Of a DNA stretch of 64,000 bases, positions 52,392 through 62,462 are shown piece after piece. Position 1 is the first letter of the stretch; each line of letters starts with the position of its first letter. Where the stretch lies: positions 62,001-126,000 of the forward strand of contig JACPPC010000013.1 of assembly GCA_016191225.1 (NCBI GenBank). Direction: 5' to 3'. The notes beneath the pieces are model-generated. The model was not told the origin of the DNA, made no database searches, and saw only the letters and a program-made list of their open reading frames with translations. A program made the position numbers and the translations under genes. The DNA is from Gemmatimonadota bacterium. GTDB lineage: Bacteria > Gemmatimonadota > Gemmatimonadetes > Gemmatimonadales > Gemmatimonadaceae.

Positions 52392-55250
52392 TTAGACCTT
52401 GAACACCTTCATGACCTCATCGCCAAGATGGTTGATGACCTTGACGGCGATCCGTCCGCGCTTTGGCTTCGCGAAGGGTCGCGAGGTGTCGCTGTGCAAG
52501 CTCGCCCACGCCTCCGCGTCAATCTCGGCCTTCAGTGTGGTCTTGAGCGCGCTGTAGGGGTCATTTGCGCCGAGAAAGTAGGCGTGCCGGACGAAGAAGC
52601 TCTCCTCGTTGTAGTCCGTGTCGATGAACCAGCAGGCGATGTTCTCGGCACTGTCGCTGACGACCTCGCCCGTCTGCGGCTTGAACACATCGACGCCCTT
52701 CACCTTGATCATGATCTTCGTACCGTCCGGCACCACATAGGTATCCTTGCCGTCGATCGTCTTCTTGAGGCTCTTGCCATCTGGGTCGCGCATGTCGATG
52801 TCCGGCTCGCCGAAGATTACGAAGAGGTTGCCTTTGCCGGTGTTCTTCAGGTCCTCGGCCATGTGGAGATCGGCGTTCATGCGGGCCTTGAGCACGGGGA
52901 TACGGCCCAGCTTGCTGAACTCCGTGGCGTGCGCGTCATAGTTGAAGGCGCAGGCGATGAGCACATCGAACCCGGCATCGCCACACGCGCGGGCCGCTTC
53001 CACCAGGTCGGCGCGTTGCACGGTGCCAAATTCCGGGCCAATGAAGATGCCCGCGCGCATCTCCACATCGCCTTTCAAGTAGCGACCCTCGGCGCAGACC
53101 CGGCCCTCGCCGGGCCAGGGAGTGAGGGCGGTGAAGGTGATCCGGTCATCCTTGTGCGCCTGCTGCACGCCGGCGGTCTTGAGGTTCTCCAGGATCATCT
53201 GAGGGAAGGACTGCTTGGCTCCGTACTCAGGAGTGCCCTCACCTACCATGTCGATCAGTTCATCGTCCTCATCCACGCCCAACACGCGGTGTGGGCTGAG
53301 GCTTTCAACGGTGAATGGTCCGGCGACACGCACCTTCTTGTTGTCGGGATAGGGCTTGTCGTAGAGGTACTCAAACTCGGCCTTGGCGGCGATGGACTTG
53401 TCGATCTCCTGTTGCCGGGCGATGCGGGCCTGCCACCAGTCGGTATGCAGCTTCTTCGCTGCGTCTGGCCACTGGGCCTCGGCCTCGCGCGGAATCTCCC
53501 ATTCCTGCCAGGCCTTCTTGAGCGCTTCGTTCAGCTTCTCGCGCAATGGCTCCAGCTGCGCCTGCCACTGGTCCCAGATGACATCGATCTCCGCGTTGTT
53601 GGCGATGGACTTGAGGGTGATGTGCGGCACGCGCTCATAGACGAAGCCGTGGCGGACGTTCCCCTGCACAGGCTGCGAACTCGGCGCGGTGCGGGTGACT
53701 TCGGCTTCCTTGAGTTGGCCCTCGCGGGAATCGGCCAGCAGGTAGTACGGATAGCGTGCGCCCATGATGCGAGCACGGGCCAGCGCAAGCGCCACGCGCG
53801 AGGTGTCAATCGTGATCCAGCGGCGGCCCCATTGCTCCGCAACCATCGCCGTGGTGCCTGAACCACAGGTCGGGTCGAGCACAAGGTCACCGGGGTCCGA
53901 CGCCATCAGAAGGCAGCGCGCAACGATCTTCGCATTAGTCTGAACCACATAGACCTTCTCTGTCGTAAACGATCCGGTTCCCACATCTGTCCACACATCG
54001 TTGATGGGAGCAGCATTGAAGTCCGCCCACTTGCGCAAGTACTGAAGGGATTCATTGCGCGTCAGATACAGCCTTCCAGCAGCTCTGACCCTTCCCATTC
54101 CGAGTGGATTTGTCTTCCAACCACCCTTGCCAGGGACGATCTCAAGCCCGCGAAACTGTACCTTGAATGTCGCGCTCTCAGGCGAACTTTGACTTGTGAG
54201 GTTGTCAGGTCGGAAAAGGCTGGCCCCCTCAGGCAGCGCCGACACGCCGTTCAACTCCTCAGTGGTCGCATTGCGCTCTTCACCCGAGAGCGTGATGACC
54301 CGGCGATAGAGATCAGCAGTCTGCATGTCACTCTTCTCGAAGTAGAGCTGCCGATACTTCACCGCCTCTTTCCGTTTCGCGAACCAGAGAACGTAATCAT
54401 GCACGCCGGCTAGCGTGACGGTCCCACCCGTCGGGCTTCCGGCGCCGCTCGTCGTTTTCAGTACAATCTCGCAAACGCAGTTCTCATCCCCGAACACCTC
54501 ATCCAGTACCGCCCGTACGCGGTGGACATTTTCATCGCCCATCTGTACGAAGATGGAGCCGGAATCGGTGAGGAGATCGCGGGCGACGGTGAGCCGGTCA
54601 CGCAGGTAGGTGAGATAGCTGTGGACGCCGTCGCGCCAGGTGTCACGGAAGGCTTTGACCTGCTCGGGTTCGCGGGTAATGTGGTCAGCCTTGCCGTCCT
54701 TCACGTCGCGGCTGGTGGTGGACCACTGGAAGTTGCTGTTGAACTTGATGCCGTAGGGTGGGTCGAAGTAGATGCACTGCACTCGCCCACGCAGCCCCTC
54801 TCGCTCGGCCAAGCTGGCCATGACCTGGAGGGAGTCGCCGAGGATCATGCGGTTGGACCAGTTCTGGTCGTGGGCGTAGAACTCGGTCTTGTCAGCGCCC
54901 TTGGGAATGCCATTGAAATCGGCGAACAAGTCGGGAGCGAGAAGCCCGGCGTCGTGCTGGCTTTCCTTCGTCTGGCGCAGCAGATCATCTATGAGCGCCT
55001 TGGGATGGACCTTTTCCTGGATGTAGAGCGGCGGGGCGTGGACGACGAGGTCGCTCCAGTCCTGCTCGTCCTTGCCGCGCCAGACAAGCTGGGGATCGAG
55101 GTCGGTGTTGCGGGGATAGCGCAGGGGCCGAGGCGCCTGCTCCTCCCGTTTCACCACAGACTCCAGCTCGGCCGTGGGAATGTTCTTCCGCTTGTCGGCG
55201 TCGTGTGTGATCGCCGTGACGGATTTCAGCGTGGACGCCTTCTTTGCCAT
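52392..55250 (-). CDS. Type III-like restriction system DNA methyltransferase (Mod)
   Basis: A 952-residue N6-adenine (or N4-cytosine) beta-class methyltransferase. Catalytic DPPY is at 163-166 (IYFDPPYGIKF), followed far downstream by the S-adenosylmethionine motif LDPTCGSGTT near 455, the order that defines the beta group. The extra C-terminal 400 residues (after about 560) probably include target recognition and Res interaction. ATG 55250 lies two bases after the Res stop. It protects host DNA at the recognition sequence, which cannot be inferred here. Length is above that of ordinary Mod proteins (about 650), as in large Type III-like systems. Confidence 0.92.
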   Translation of the reverse strand: MAKKASTLKSVTAITHDADKRKNIPTAELESVVKREEQAPRPLRYPRNTDLDPQLVWRGKDEQDWSDLVVHAPPLYIQEKVHPKALIDDLLRQTKESQHDAGLLAPDLFADFNGIPKGADKTEFYAHDQNWSNRMILGDSLQVMASLAEREGLRGRVQCIYFDPPYGIKFNSNFQWSTTSRDVKDGKADHITREPEQVKAFRDTWRDGVHSYLTYLRDRLTVARDLLTDSGSIFVQMGDENVHRVRAVLDEVFGDENCVCEIVLKTTSGAGSPTGGTVTLAGVHDYVLWFAKRKEAVKYRQLYFEKSDMQTADLYRRVITLSGEERNATTEELNGVSALPEGASLFRPDNLTSQSSPESATFKVQFRGLEIVPGKGGWKTNPLGMGRVRAAGRLYLTRNESLQYLRKWADFNAAPINDVWTDVGTGSFTTEKVYVVQTNAKIVARCLLMASDPGDLVLDPTCGSGTTAMVAEQWGRRWITIDTSRVALALARARIMGARYPYYLLADSREGQLKEAEVTRTAPSSQPVQGNVRHGFVYERVPHITLKSIANNAEIDVIWDQWQAQLEPLREKLNEALKKAWQEWEIPREAEAQWPDAAKKLHTDWWQARIARQQEIDKSIAAKAEFEYLYDKPYPDNKKVRVAGPFTVESLSPHRVLGVDEDDELIDMVGEGTPEYGAKQSFPQMILENLKTAGVQQAHKDDRITFTALTPWPGEGRVCAEGRYLKGDVEMRAGIFIGPEFGTVQRADLVEAARACGDAGFDVLIACAFNYDAHATEFSKLGRIPVLKARMNADLHMAEDLKNTGKGNLFVIFGEPDIDMRDPDGKSLKKTIDGKDTYVVPDGTKIMIKVKGVDVFKPQTGEVVSDSAENIACWFIDTDYNEESFFVRHAYFLGANDPYSALKTTLKAEIDAEAWASLHSDTSRPFAKPKRGRIAVKVINHLGDEVMKVFKV

Positions 55251-55252
55251 GA

Positions 55253-58200
55253 CTATGTGCTCGCGGTGACAGGCTGCGCAGTCGCGCCGGCGATCATCTT
55301 CTTGAACTCGCCATCGACCTTGGCCTTGAAGTCGGTCTGGATCTGGTAGACATCGGTGAACTCGGCGAAGGCCCACCGACCATGCGTCCCGAGATGGTTC
55401 ACCCCGGGCACCCAGTAGGTCTCCATCGCGGATTTCTTCTCTTTCGCATCCTCGCGCCGGTAGCCCTTGATCTCGACCACGAGATGCAGCAGGTCGTCAG
55501 GGCCGTGGCCGTCGTCCACGAGCACGATGAAGTCCGGCAGGTACTTGCGCCCTTCGGAACCGTAGCGATACGGGACCTCGAGCCCGAGGTTGTGATTCTT
55601 GACGTACGCTCGGACCTGCGGGTGTGACTCGACCACACGGCAGAACTCGCCCTCCCAGTCGCTGTCGAGCACGACCCAGTTGACGTGACAGCGTGAGGAA
55701 CTGGTCTCCCAGCGATCAGGTCGGGACGTGTTGAACCGGACATGGTTCGTGGATCCGGTGGGGTTGTACGGGTCGAGCAGCGCCTTGATGGGGCGCACTC
55801 CGAGGAACTGCCGGGTGATGGCGGCCGTGATGCGGCTGCATGCCATGTCGGCCAACTCCTGGTACATGAGCTGTGCCGGATACGTGTCGCCCTTGCAGAC
55901 GAGGCAGGTGTCGAGCCAGTGCTTCGTGATGCGCTTGAGCTGTCCGAAGAGGTGCAGCTTGGGCTCGTCGCCGGGGTCACGCCAACTCGTATAGAGCAAT
56001 CGCTTCGTGACCTCGAACAACACCGTGGACTGGCGCATGTCGCGCAGACCTTCCAGCGTCATGTTGACCGACTGGCCGATGATGCCCGCTGTTTGTGTGA
56101 TCGTCGGACCAACGAGTTCCGGGCTCAGGACGAGGATCGAGTCATCATTGAAGTCGGCGCTCAGCCGCTCCTCAGGCAGCTCGATGCGATAGCCTTCCAC
56201 GCGCGGAAAACGAATCTCGAGTGCATCTCGCTCCGGTCGCACGGCCTTGACCTGCACCGTTTCGCGAGGCGGTTGTGGCGGACTCGGGACCGGCTTGGCC
56301 GTGAAGTCGAACGGAATGCCGAAGATGTCGGCGTACTCGACGTTGAACAGGCCCTTGTCCGGGCCGTCCTCGTTCAGTTCGTACGATTGGCGTCGCAGCG
56401 CACGTCCGATGACCTGCTCGCAGAGTAACTGCGTGCCAAAGGCGCGAATCCCCAGGACGTGGGTCACCGTGCTCGCGTCCCAGCCCTCGGTCAGCATCGA
56501 GACGGAGACGACGCAGCGTGTGGCGCCACCGAGCTGGCCGGGCTTGCCGACCGTGTTCATGACCTCGCGCAACAGTTCCTGGTCGGTGATGCTCTCGCCG
56601 GCGCGTACATCACCCGTACGCTCCACGATCTCACGGCGGAACCGCTCGATCTCATCGGCTGCCATGACGCGGAAGCTGTCATCGAGCGCATCGCCCGCTT
56701 CGAGTTGCTCGCTGTCGATCAGCAGGGTGCGCGGGTGCGGCAGCTCGTTCCCGGTGACCTCGTCGTAGTTGCGAAAGAGCGCAAGCCGTCCGTTCACCAG
56801 TGTGGTCGTGCCGTCGTCGTTCGCGCGATGAAAGCCCGAAACGAAGTCATACACCAGCTTCGAAATCGCCGTGTTCTGGCAGACGATGATGAAGCACGGG
56901 GGCACCTTGATGCCTTTCTCCTCCCAAAGCGCGAAGGTCTTTGCGTAATGGCCGTAGAGCGCCTCCAGCGCTGTTTGCAGTCGCGTGGGGAGCTTGAGCG
57001 GGTCGAGCACCTCACCCTTGCCGCGCCCCTTCTTGGGCATGTCCTTTCGGATGTTCTCCCAGAGGTTGCGGAACATCGGCATTTCTTCGCCCGGGATGTT
57101 CTCGGCAACCGGAACTCGGGGCAGCTTGACGATGCCGCACTCGATGGCGTCCATGAGCGAGAAGTCGCTCGCCGTCCACGGAAAGAGCGTCCCCTCCGCG
57201 TAGCCCGAGCCGCTCAGGAAGAACGGCGTCGCCGAAAGGTCGATCACGCGGGTGAGGCCCAGCTTGCGGTTGACGGCCTCGAGGCCGGAGATCCAGACGC
57301 GTGCCGCCTCGTTGTTCTTCTCGGCCTCCTTCCGCTCGTCCCCCTTCAGGCCCTCGTCGTCTGGCTCCTCCGGCTTCTCCCGGTAGCAGTGGTGCGCCTC
57401 GTCGTTGAGGACCAGGATGTTCTTCATGCCCATCAAGTCGGGCATGACTCGCTGAATCATCTGCCCTTCGGTCTCCTTGGTCTGTAGCTCGTCGCCGGTG
57501 CGACCCCTTAGCAGTGCGCGACCGCCGGCGGCAAGTTCGACGCGCTCGCGGAGCTTGAACGCGTGATAGTTGGTGATGACGATCTTGGCCCGATTCACGT
57601 CGTCCAGCATGTCGCTGGGCACTAGTTCGCGGTCCTTGTAGTAGCTATCCGGATCGTTCGGCTGGAGGACGCGCAGACGGTCCTTGATGGTCAGGCCTGG
57701 CGCGAGGACGAGAAAGCCACGGGTGAAGTGCTTGCTGCCGGGATGCCGGACGGCATTGATCGTCTGCCAGGCGATGAGCATGGCCATCACCGTGGTCTTG
57801 CCCGCGCCCGTGGCCAGCTTCAGGGCCCATCGCAGCAACTCGGGGTTGGCTTCCCGGCTGGCGCTGGCCAAGTGGTCGAGCAGTTGCTTGCCGCGCACGG
57901 TATGCGGAGCGACCTCAGCGAGCCAAATGGCTGTCTCGACGGCCTCGACTTGACAGAAGAACGGGCGGATCGCGCTGAACGGGTGATGCCGCCAGTGTTG
58001 AAGCAGGCGGGCCGTCTCTGACGTGACCTGCCAGTGACTCGGATTGGGCAGGGCGCGCCAGGTCGCCACCAAGCCGCGCACCTCGTTGATGATCGAGTTC
58101 GGGTCGTACTGCTGCTCCTTCGTTGAGAGCCCGCTGCCCTCGTCGAACTCCAGGGCCTCCTGTGCGGCGTGGCCCTTCCGCTTCTTCGGCTTCGGGATCG

Positions 58201-58336
58201 GCGTGACGAACGACGCACGCCTGCGGCTCTCGATGATCTGCTGCGTGGGTTGACCGGAGTCGTCCAACTCCCAGTGCCGGCGAGGGCACTCGTACGGGGA
58301 GTTGAGGATCGGGTGGTCGAAGAACGGGTTGGTCAT
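55253..58336 (-). CDS. Type III-like restriction endonuclease subunit (Res)
   Basis: A 1027-residue SF2 helicase-nuclease. Walker A LATGAGKTT is at 174-182, DEAH near 318 (VLNDEAHHCYRE), then DLSATPFF and the late helicase motif EQVIGRALRRQSYE (around 605-625). The C-terminal nuclease site PD-(D/E)XK is visible as LPDFIVLVDDG followed by LHLVVEIKGYR (around 935-965). It translocates on unmodified DNA and cleaves it together with Mod. It is the first gene of the Res-Mod-helicase operon, an inversion of the more common mod-res order. ATG 58336; 352 bases of non-coding DNA separate it from the reverse transcriptase. Confidence 0.92.
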   Translation of the reverse strand: MTNPFFDHPILNSPYECPRRHWELDDSGQPTQQIIESRRRASFVTPIPKPKKRKGHAAQEALEFDEGSGLSTKEQQYDPNSIINEVRGLVATWRALPNPSHWQVTSETARLLQHWRHHPFSAIRPFFCQVEAVETAIWLAEVAPHTVRGKQLLDHLASASREANPELLRWALKLATGAGKTTVMAMLIAWQTINAVRHPGSKHFTRGFLVLAPGLTIKDRLRVLQPNDPDSYYKDRELVPSDMLDDVNRAKIVITNYHAFKLRERVELAAGGRALLRGRTGDELQTKETEGQMIQRVMPDLMGMKNILVLNDEAHHCYREKPEEPDDEGLKGDERKEAEKNNEAARVWISGLEAVNRKLGLTRVIDLSATPFFLSGSGYAEGTLFPWTASDFSLMDAIECGIVKLPRVPVAENIPGEEMPMFRNLWENIRKDMPKKGRGKGEVLDPLKLPTRLQTALEALYGHYAKTFALWEEKGIKVPPCFIIVCQNTAISKLVYDFVSGFHRANDDGTTTLVNGRLALFRNYDEVTGNELPHPRTLLIDSEQLEAGDALDDSFRVMAADEIERFRREIVERTGDVRAGESITDQELLREVMNTVGKPGQLGGATRCVVSVSMLTEGWDASTVTHVLGIRAFGTQLLCEQVIGRALRRQSYELNEDGPDKGLFNVEYADIFGIPFDFTAKPVPSPPQPPRETVQVKAVRPERDALEIRFPRVEGYRIELPEERLSADFNDDSILVLSPELVGPTITQTAGIIGQSVNMTLEGLRDMRQSTVLFEVTKRLLYTSWRDPGDEPKLHLFGQLKRITKHWLDTCLVCKGDTYPAQLMYQELADMACSRITAAITRQFLGVRPIKALLDPYNPTGSTNHVRFNTSRPDRWETSSSRCHVNWVVLDSDWEGEFCRVVESHPQVRAYVKNHNLGLEVPYRYGSEGRKYLPDFIVLVDDGHGPDDLLHLVVEIKGYRREDAKEKKSAMETYWVPGVNHLGTHGRWAFAEFTDVYQIQTDFKAKVDGEFKKMIAGATAQPVTAST

Positions 58337-58688
58337 GTAGTGTGCGAATGATGGATCGAGCCTTCAGGCTTGCCTTGTGCCAGCGCGAACCAACCTGCGG
58401 CGCGATCGCCCTTACGACGCCTGCCATTCGCGGCTAGCTGCTCCATGGGAACTTTGTGGCAGACCGGCGCGTGACCTGCGCGAGATGTCCATTCCGCAGT
58501 CTCCGAATGTGCTACTCCGAGGGGCGGTGCTGCTAGGGGGAGTAGGGTGCACGCAGGAGGGCTCCCTCCCCGCACGTCGTCCGAAAAAACACGCATGATC
58601 GTGCGGCCCAGGCACAGCGGGTGCGCGCGTGCCAGGGTGCAAGTCGGGCGAAGTGCGCAGGCATTTCGTGCATTGCGACGGCGACGAC
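58337..58688. other. intergenic, restriction operon upstream region
   Basis: 352 bases between the RT-nitrilase stop and the Res start. No supported gene. An inverted repeat (AGCCTTCAGGCTTGCC type) lies at 58358-58374, 25-40 bases upstream of the Res start, and could be regulatory. The Res promoter must lie here unless the RT transcript reads through. Confidence 0.45.
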
Positions 58689-61600
58689 CTAGCCGCGTAC
58701 CCCGGCTGGGCGTGACTTCCAAATGGGTTTCGGGTTGGTCGGGTCACTCATTCTTGCGATGAGCTCAGCGATGTTGTCGATCTCGAAGAACGCGATCGAA
58801 GCCTGAGGTTGCCCGTGCAAGTGAAACAACCTGCGCTCGTTGCGGTTGCGACGAGGCCAATAGGCATTGCTCCCACCATAGGCACCATTGTTCGCCACCA
58901 CCACAAACTGAAACATGTGATAGTGAAGCGCCAAGGACATTTGATCAAACGTGTCGACATCCTTGTTAAGAGAGGGAATGGCGAGCACGTCCGAGTGATT
59001 TCGCAGGGCTGTCGCCAGCGACAGGTCCGTCGCGTCATAACAGACAGCGGCCGTCAGCCAAAGAGGCCGAGTGCCCACATCCCGTGTCCAGTCGTACCCA
59101 ATGAGCCACTGGCAGGGGCGCCAGCCCTCAAGTCGCTTGACAGGATCGTTCAGTCTCGCCTCAGATGCGGCAAGATGGAACTTCCCCTGCCGGCGAACGA
59201 CAATCTGCTGCCCATAGGCAGCAGACCAGCTCGGGATGATCCACAAAGCAGAGTTGACCAGATCCTTACTCGGACTCACACGCTCGTACGTCAGTCCAGC
59301 TAGGATGATGGTACGATGCTTACGCGCAAATGGCACTAGGTGTGTCCAGACGTCCTTGGGATGAACGGCGAGCTCTGGCAGGATTAACCAGTCCAGCCGA
59401 CCCTCCCGAGATTGATGCGTCTCACGGAGCGCCAGCATGCGCCTGACGGCCGCCAATGCGGCCGACAAGTGGTTTCGGTGACCCTGTCGCGAGCTCGGCA
59501 ATGACAACGTGAGGTCGCCAACCGCGGCTGCCTCTTCAATGTGCTGATCAGTCGGAATCACGGTTTGGACAACGCACGCCCGCAAGGGCCTCGAACCAAG
59601 CCCAACGTCGGGGCGAGATGTCTCGAGCGGCAGCAGCAGTAGCCCGTTCGCCTCCTCCTGCAACTCTTCCAGGTATCGAACGCGGCCGGCGATTGCCTCG
59701 AACAGGTGCTGCCGGCCATCCTTGACTTTGAGCTCGGCGCCCTCTGCCCGGCAGCCGGGCCATCTGAGAAGAGAATAGAGAAGTCGCTCGAACCAATCCG
59801 AAATCGGGAGCCAGTCATCGCCAAACGCAGATTGTCCATTGAAGAGCCCATACAAGCGTTGGTACCAGTGGTTCTGCGCTGCTCGATACATCGTGGTTCC
59901 GTCCTTCCAACCCGCCCTCTCTGTGGCGCGCGTGAAATCAGGATTGGCAGTCAAGACAAAGCGAAGGAGATAGCCGAGTTGAAATCGCCACGCCTCCCCG
60001 CTCGGGCACCACGGCGGCGGGCAATACATCGACCCTTCGTCAGATTCTCCATCGATCGAGACATCCATAGTGCCGCTACTTGCGCTCGAACTGACATCGT
60101 CGGAAAACGTTACCCGCACTGAGCCCGGCGCGATGGCGGTTATTCGCTCGGTCCGTCCAAGCGCCAGCAGAAACGCCTTAGCGAATCGGAGAGCGGCTAG
60201 TTCGCTCCGAAGTGGGCTTTGAAGCGCGGGGCTCAGCACAAGACTTGCCAACGTGTGGTCAATTGGCGATGCCTCCTTCGCCGGAAGACAGAGGTCTTGA
60301 CGCAAGCCTCGGCTTAGTTTCTCGGCAAGCTCAGGGCGGGCGGCGAGGAGCTCCAACCCGAACGCGGGGTCTTTTCGTGCAACCGCCTCGAGCTGAGCGG
60401 CTGTGAGCCCGTCGCGTATCAACGCAGAGCCTGCGCTCTCTGACCGAAACGATCGGCGCGAAAGGATTGCGAGCGTAGCGAACTCTGCGGCTGGCTCTTC
60501 TCCTTTGCCGTATTGAAGGAAGTAGAGTAGCTCCCGATACGCTCGCGTCTCTGGGCTTGCGCCAATCTTCGACAGGGGCGCCGCGCTAGGGTCGTGCGCA
60601 GTCACGAACAGGAGCGCCTGTTGCCTGAGGTACCAAGGCAGTGAGTTGGCGCGCAGAGTCAAGAGCCGCATCGCCTCGGTTTGCAAGAGTCGCCGGTATT
60701 CCTCTATGCCAGCATGCGGCGACATCATGTCTTCGTGTTCCACGAAGCCCGTCTCCGTCGCGCCAGCCCTCAGTATCTCAGCTAGGCAATACCATGCAAC
60801 TCGCCGCGGCGCGCCTCTCCGACCTCTCCCTTCTGTGTACGGGCGCAGTAGATCGAGGATGCCCCGCAGGACGTCGGCAGCCGGCCACAGATCCAAACCG
60901 ATGCGAAGCAAACGGACGTTGGACGGATCCTCGACCCAGCGCTCGATGAGCCCCAGTGCAAACGCTCTGGCGTCATCGTCGAGCTCAGAGCGCGTTCGCT
61001 CTACCGGCCAATACGGCTCTATGTCATCCTCGTCAGCGCGCGCCTCGAGTGCATCGTCACGCCCAAGGTCCGCGAGTAGAGGCCGCAGTGAACGATACGT
61101 ATTGCGAAAACGCCAAGCGGCAAATCTCTCAACGGTAGCATCGCGCACATCCGCCACCGGTGCGAACGACCACTGTTGTCCGCCTTCGCGTTTGGGAGAG
61201 TATCGGCGCTGCGACCGAAGCAATCCCTGCACCGCGTCGAGAATCTCCGTCCCCCCTATTGCGTCGAACCCTCCGGATACAGCGCTTTGAATGCGTGCCA
61301 TCTGCTTGCTTTGACGGACGAAGGGGCGCTCGTCGCTGCCAATAGTCGCTGCCTTGGTCTTCTCGGCTGACACCTCCAAGCCCGGCGCGTGCAGATCGAC
61401 TAGCCTCTGCAGCCACGCTTTGACTTGGTTCTCGACATCAGCCAACGCGATCTCCCTCGCTGCGCCCACCACGATTCGCAGGTCGTCGACGTATCGGCAC
61501 GCGTCCTTGATAACAACTCCTGGCGCGAGCTCTCGCGAGATCGACTCTCGAAGTGCTTGGTCAAACGTGACGAGTGCTACGTTTGCAAAGAAGCCGGACG

Positions 61601-62462
61601 CCACCAGGCCCTGCGGCAACGCGACTCGTGCGAAGCTCGCCATTCCGGCCGCACGCGCATATCTGCTCACTTCACGTGAATCCTGCGGAGCCCAGCTCCA
61701 ATCAAGTAGTCGCCCGGCGAATGCGAAGAAGCCTGCGTCATCGTCAGGTCGCTGAAGCTCGGCCAGCTTGACGCGGAGGAGCTCAGGCGTCACGCGATCG
61801 TAGAACTGACGAAGGTCTGAGTGTACAACCACCGCCCTGTGACCGCGCTGCGTGGATATTTCAGCCGCAGCGATGTCAGGACGCCCTAGAAATGTCCGAT
61901 AGTCTTCGTAGTACGCGCGATACAGCTTTGCGGAGCCCCAGCGGTGCTCCAGTTGCTCTCCACTGCCGCCGCAGAAGAGCCGATTGCCGTATGAAACGAC
62001 TCGCCTGCGTTGTACGGCGTCGACGACATTGGCCCGCGGGTCTCCCTGGCTGGACTCCACTCGGTCGGCGAGGCAGAGCATCACCGCGGTCGCGGCGACT
62101 TGGTCGCGGATCGTCGCGTGTGCCAGCGGGCGCAGCATCGTGACAGCTGCCTGCTTGGTTCCAGCCATCTTACTCGCGGCCCCCGGTGCCCACTCCCTCG
62201 TATGCTCATTCAGAAGCCACTGCTGACTCTTTGGAGCTGGCACGATGCGAAGCGGGTCGCTCTTCCATGTGCCAGGGGTTGCCAGTTCATCGGCAATCTC
62301 GCCCAGGAATCGTTGCAGGTCGATCGCGACGCGGTCCAGCTCGAGCGTATCAGCGTACCAGTTGTGGTGCCGGATGTACGCAGCTGATTTCTTCCATGCC
62401 TGAATGAGCACGCACTCTTGCCTGAGTACGTCGAGTGAGGGCGAGAGCCGCTCGAGCATCAT
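58689..62462 (-). CDS. defence reverse transcriptase fused to nitrilase domain (DRT type 1 / UG1)
   Basis: A 1257-residue fusion. The reverse transcriptase domain covers about 110-420: first catalytic Asp in VVVHSDLRQFYD (Asp216), PQGLVASG at 283-290 and YVDD at 324-327 (ACRYVDDLRIV). A long helical middle follows (about 430-950). The C-terminal nitrilase/carbon-nitrogen hydrolase domain (about 1000-1240) has the Glu-Lys-Cys triad elements LPEL (Glu1030), RRQGKFHL (Lys1094) and AAVCYD (Cys1141). This architecture defines the UG1/DRT type 1 anti-phage family. ATG 62462 (a double ATG with GAGAAG just before it) is chosen although the frame is open upstream. Confidence 0.95.
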   Translation of the reverse strand: MMLERLSPSLDVLRQECVLIQAWKKSAAYIRHHNWYADTLELDRVAIDLQRFLGEIADELATPGTWKSDPLRIVPAPKSQQWLLNEHTREWAPGAASKMAGTKQAAVTMLRPLAHATIRDQVAATAVMLCLADRVESSQGDPRANVVDAVQRRRVVSYGNRLFCGGSGEQLEHRWGSAKLYRAYYEDYRTFLGRPDIAAAEISTQRGHRAVVVHSDLRQFYDRVTPELLRVKLAELQRPDDDAGFFAFAGRLLDWSWAPQDSREVSRYARAAGMASFARVALPQGLVASGFFANVALVTFDQALRESISRELAPGVVIKDACRYVDDLRIVVGAAREIALADVENQVKAWLQRLVDLHAPGLEVSAEKTKAATIGSDERPFVRQSKQMARIQSAVSGGFDAIGGTEILDAVQGLLRSQRRYSPKREGGQQWSFAPVADVRDATVERFAAWRFRNTYRSLRPLLADLGRDDALEARADEDDIEPYWPVERTRSELDDDARAFALGLIERWVEDPSNVRLLRIGLDLWPAADVLRGILDLLRPYTEGRGRRGAPRRVAWYCLAEILRAGATETGFVEHEDMMSPHAGIEEYRRLLQTEAMRLLTLRANSLPWYLRQQALLFVTAHDPSAAPLSKIGASPETRAYRELLYFLQYGKGEEPAAEFATLAILSRRSFRSESAGSALIRDGLTAAQLEAVARKDPAFGLELLAARPELAEKLSRGLRQDLCLPAKEASPIDHTLASLVLSPALQSPLRSELAALRFAKAFLLALGRTERITAIAPGSVRVTFSDDVSSSASSGTMDVSIDGESDEGSMYCPPPWCPSGEAWRFQLGYLLRFVLTANPDFTRATERAGWKDGTTMYRAAQNHWYQRLYGLFNGQSAFGDDWLPISDWFERLLYSLLRWPGCRAEGAELKVKDGRQHLFEAIAGRVRYLEELQEEANGLLLLPLETSRPDVGLGSRPLRACVVQTVIPTDQHIEEAAAVGDLTLSLPSSRQGHRNHLSAALAAVRRMLALRETHQSREGRLDWLILPELAVHPKDVWTHLVPFARKHRTIILAGLTYERVSPSKDLVNSALWIIPSWSAAYGQQIVVRRQGKFHLAASEARLNDPVKRLEGWRPCQWLIGYDWTRDVGTRPLWLTAAVCYDATDLSLATALRNHSDVLAIPSLNKDVDTFDQMSLALHYHMFQFVVVANNGAYGGSNAYWPRRNRNERRLFHLHGQPQASIAFFEIDNIAELIARMSDPTNPKPIWKSRPAGVRG

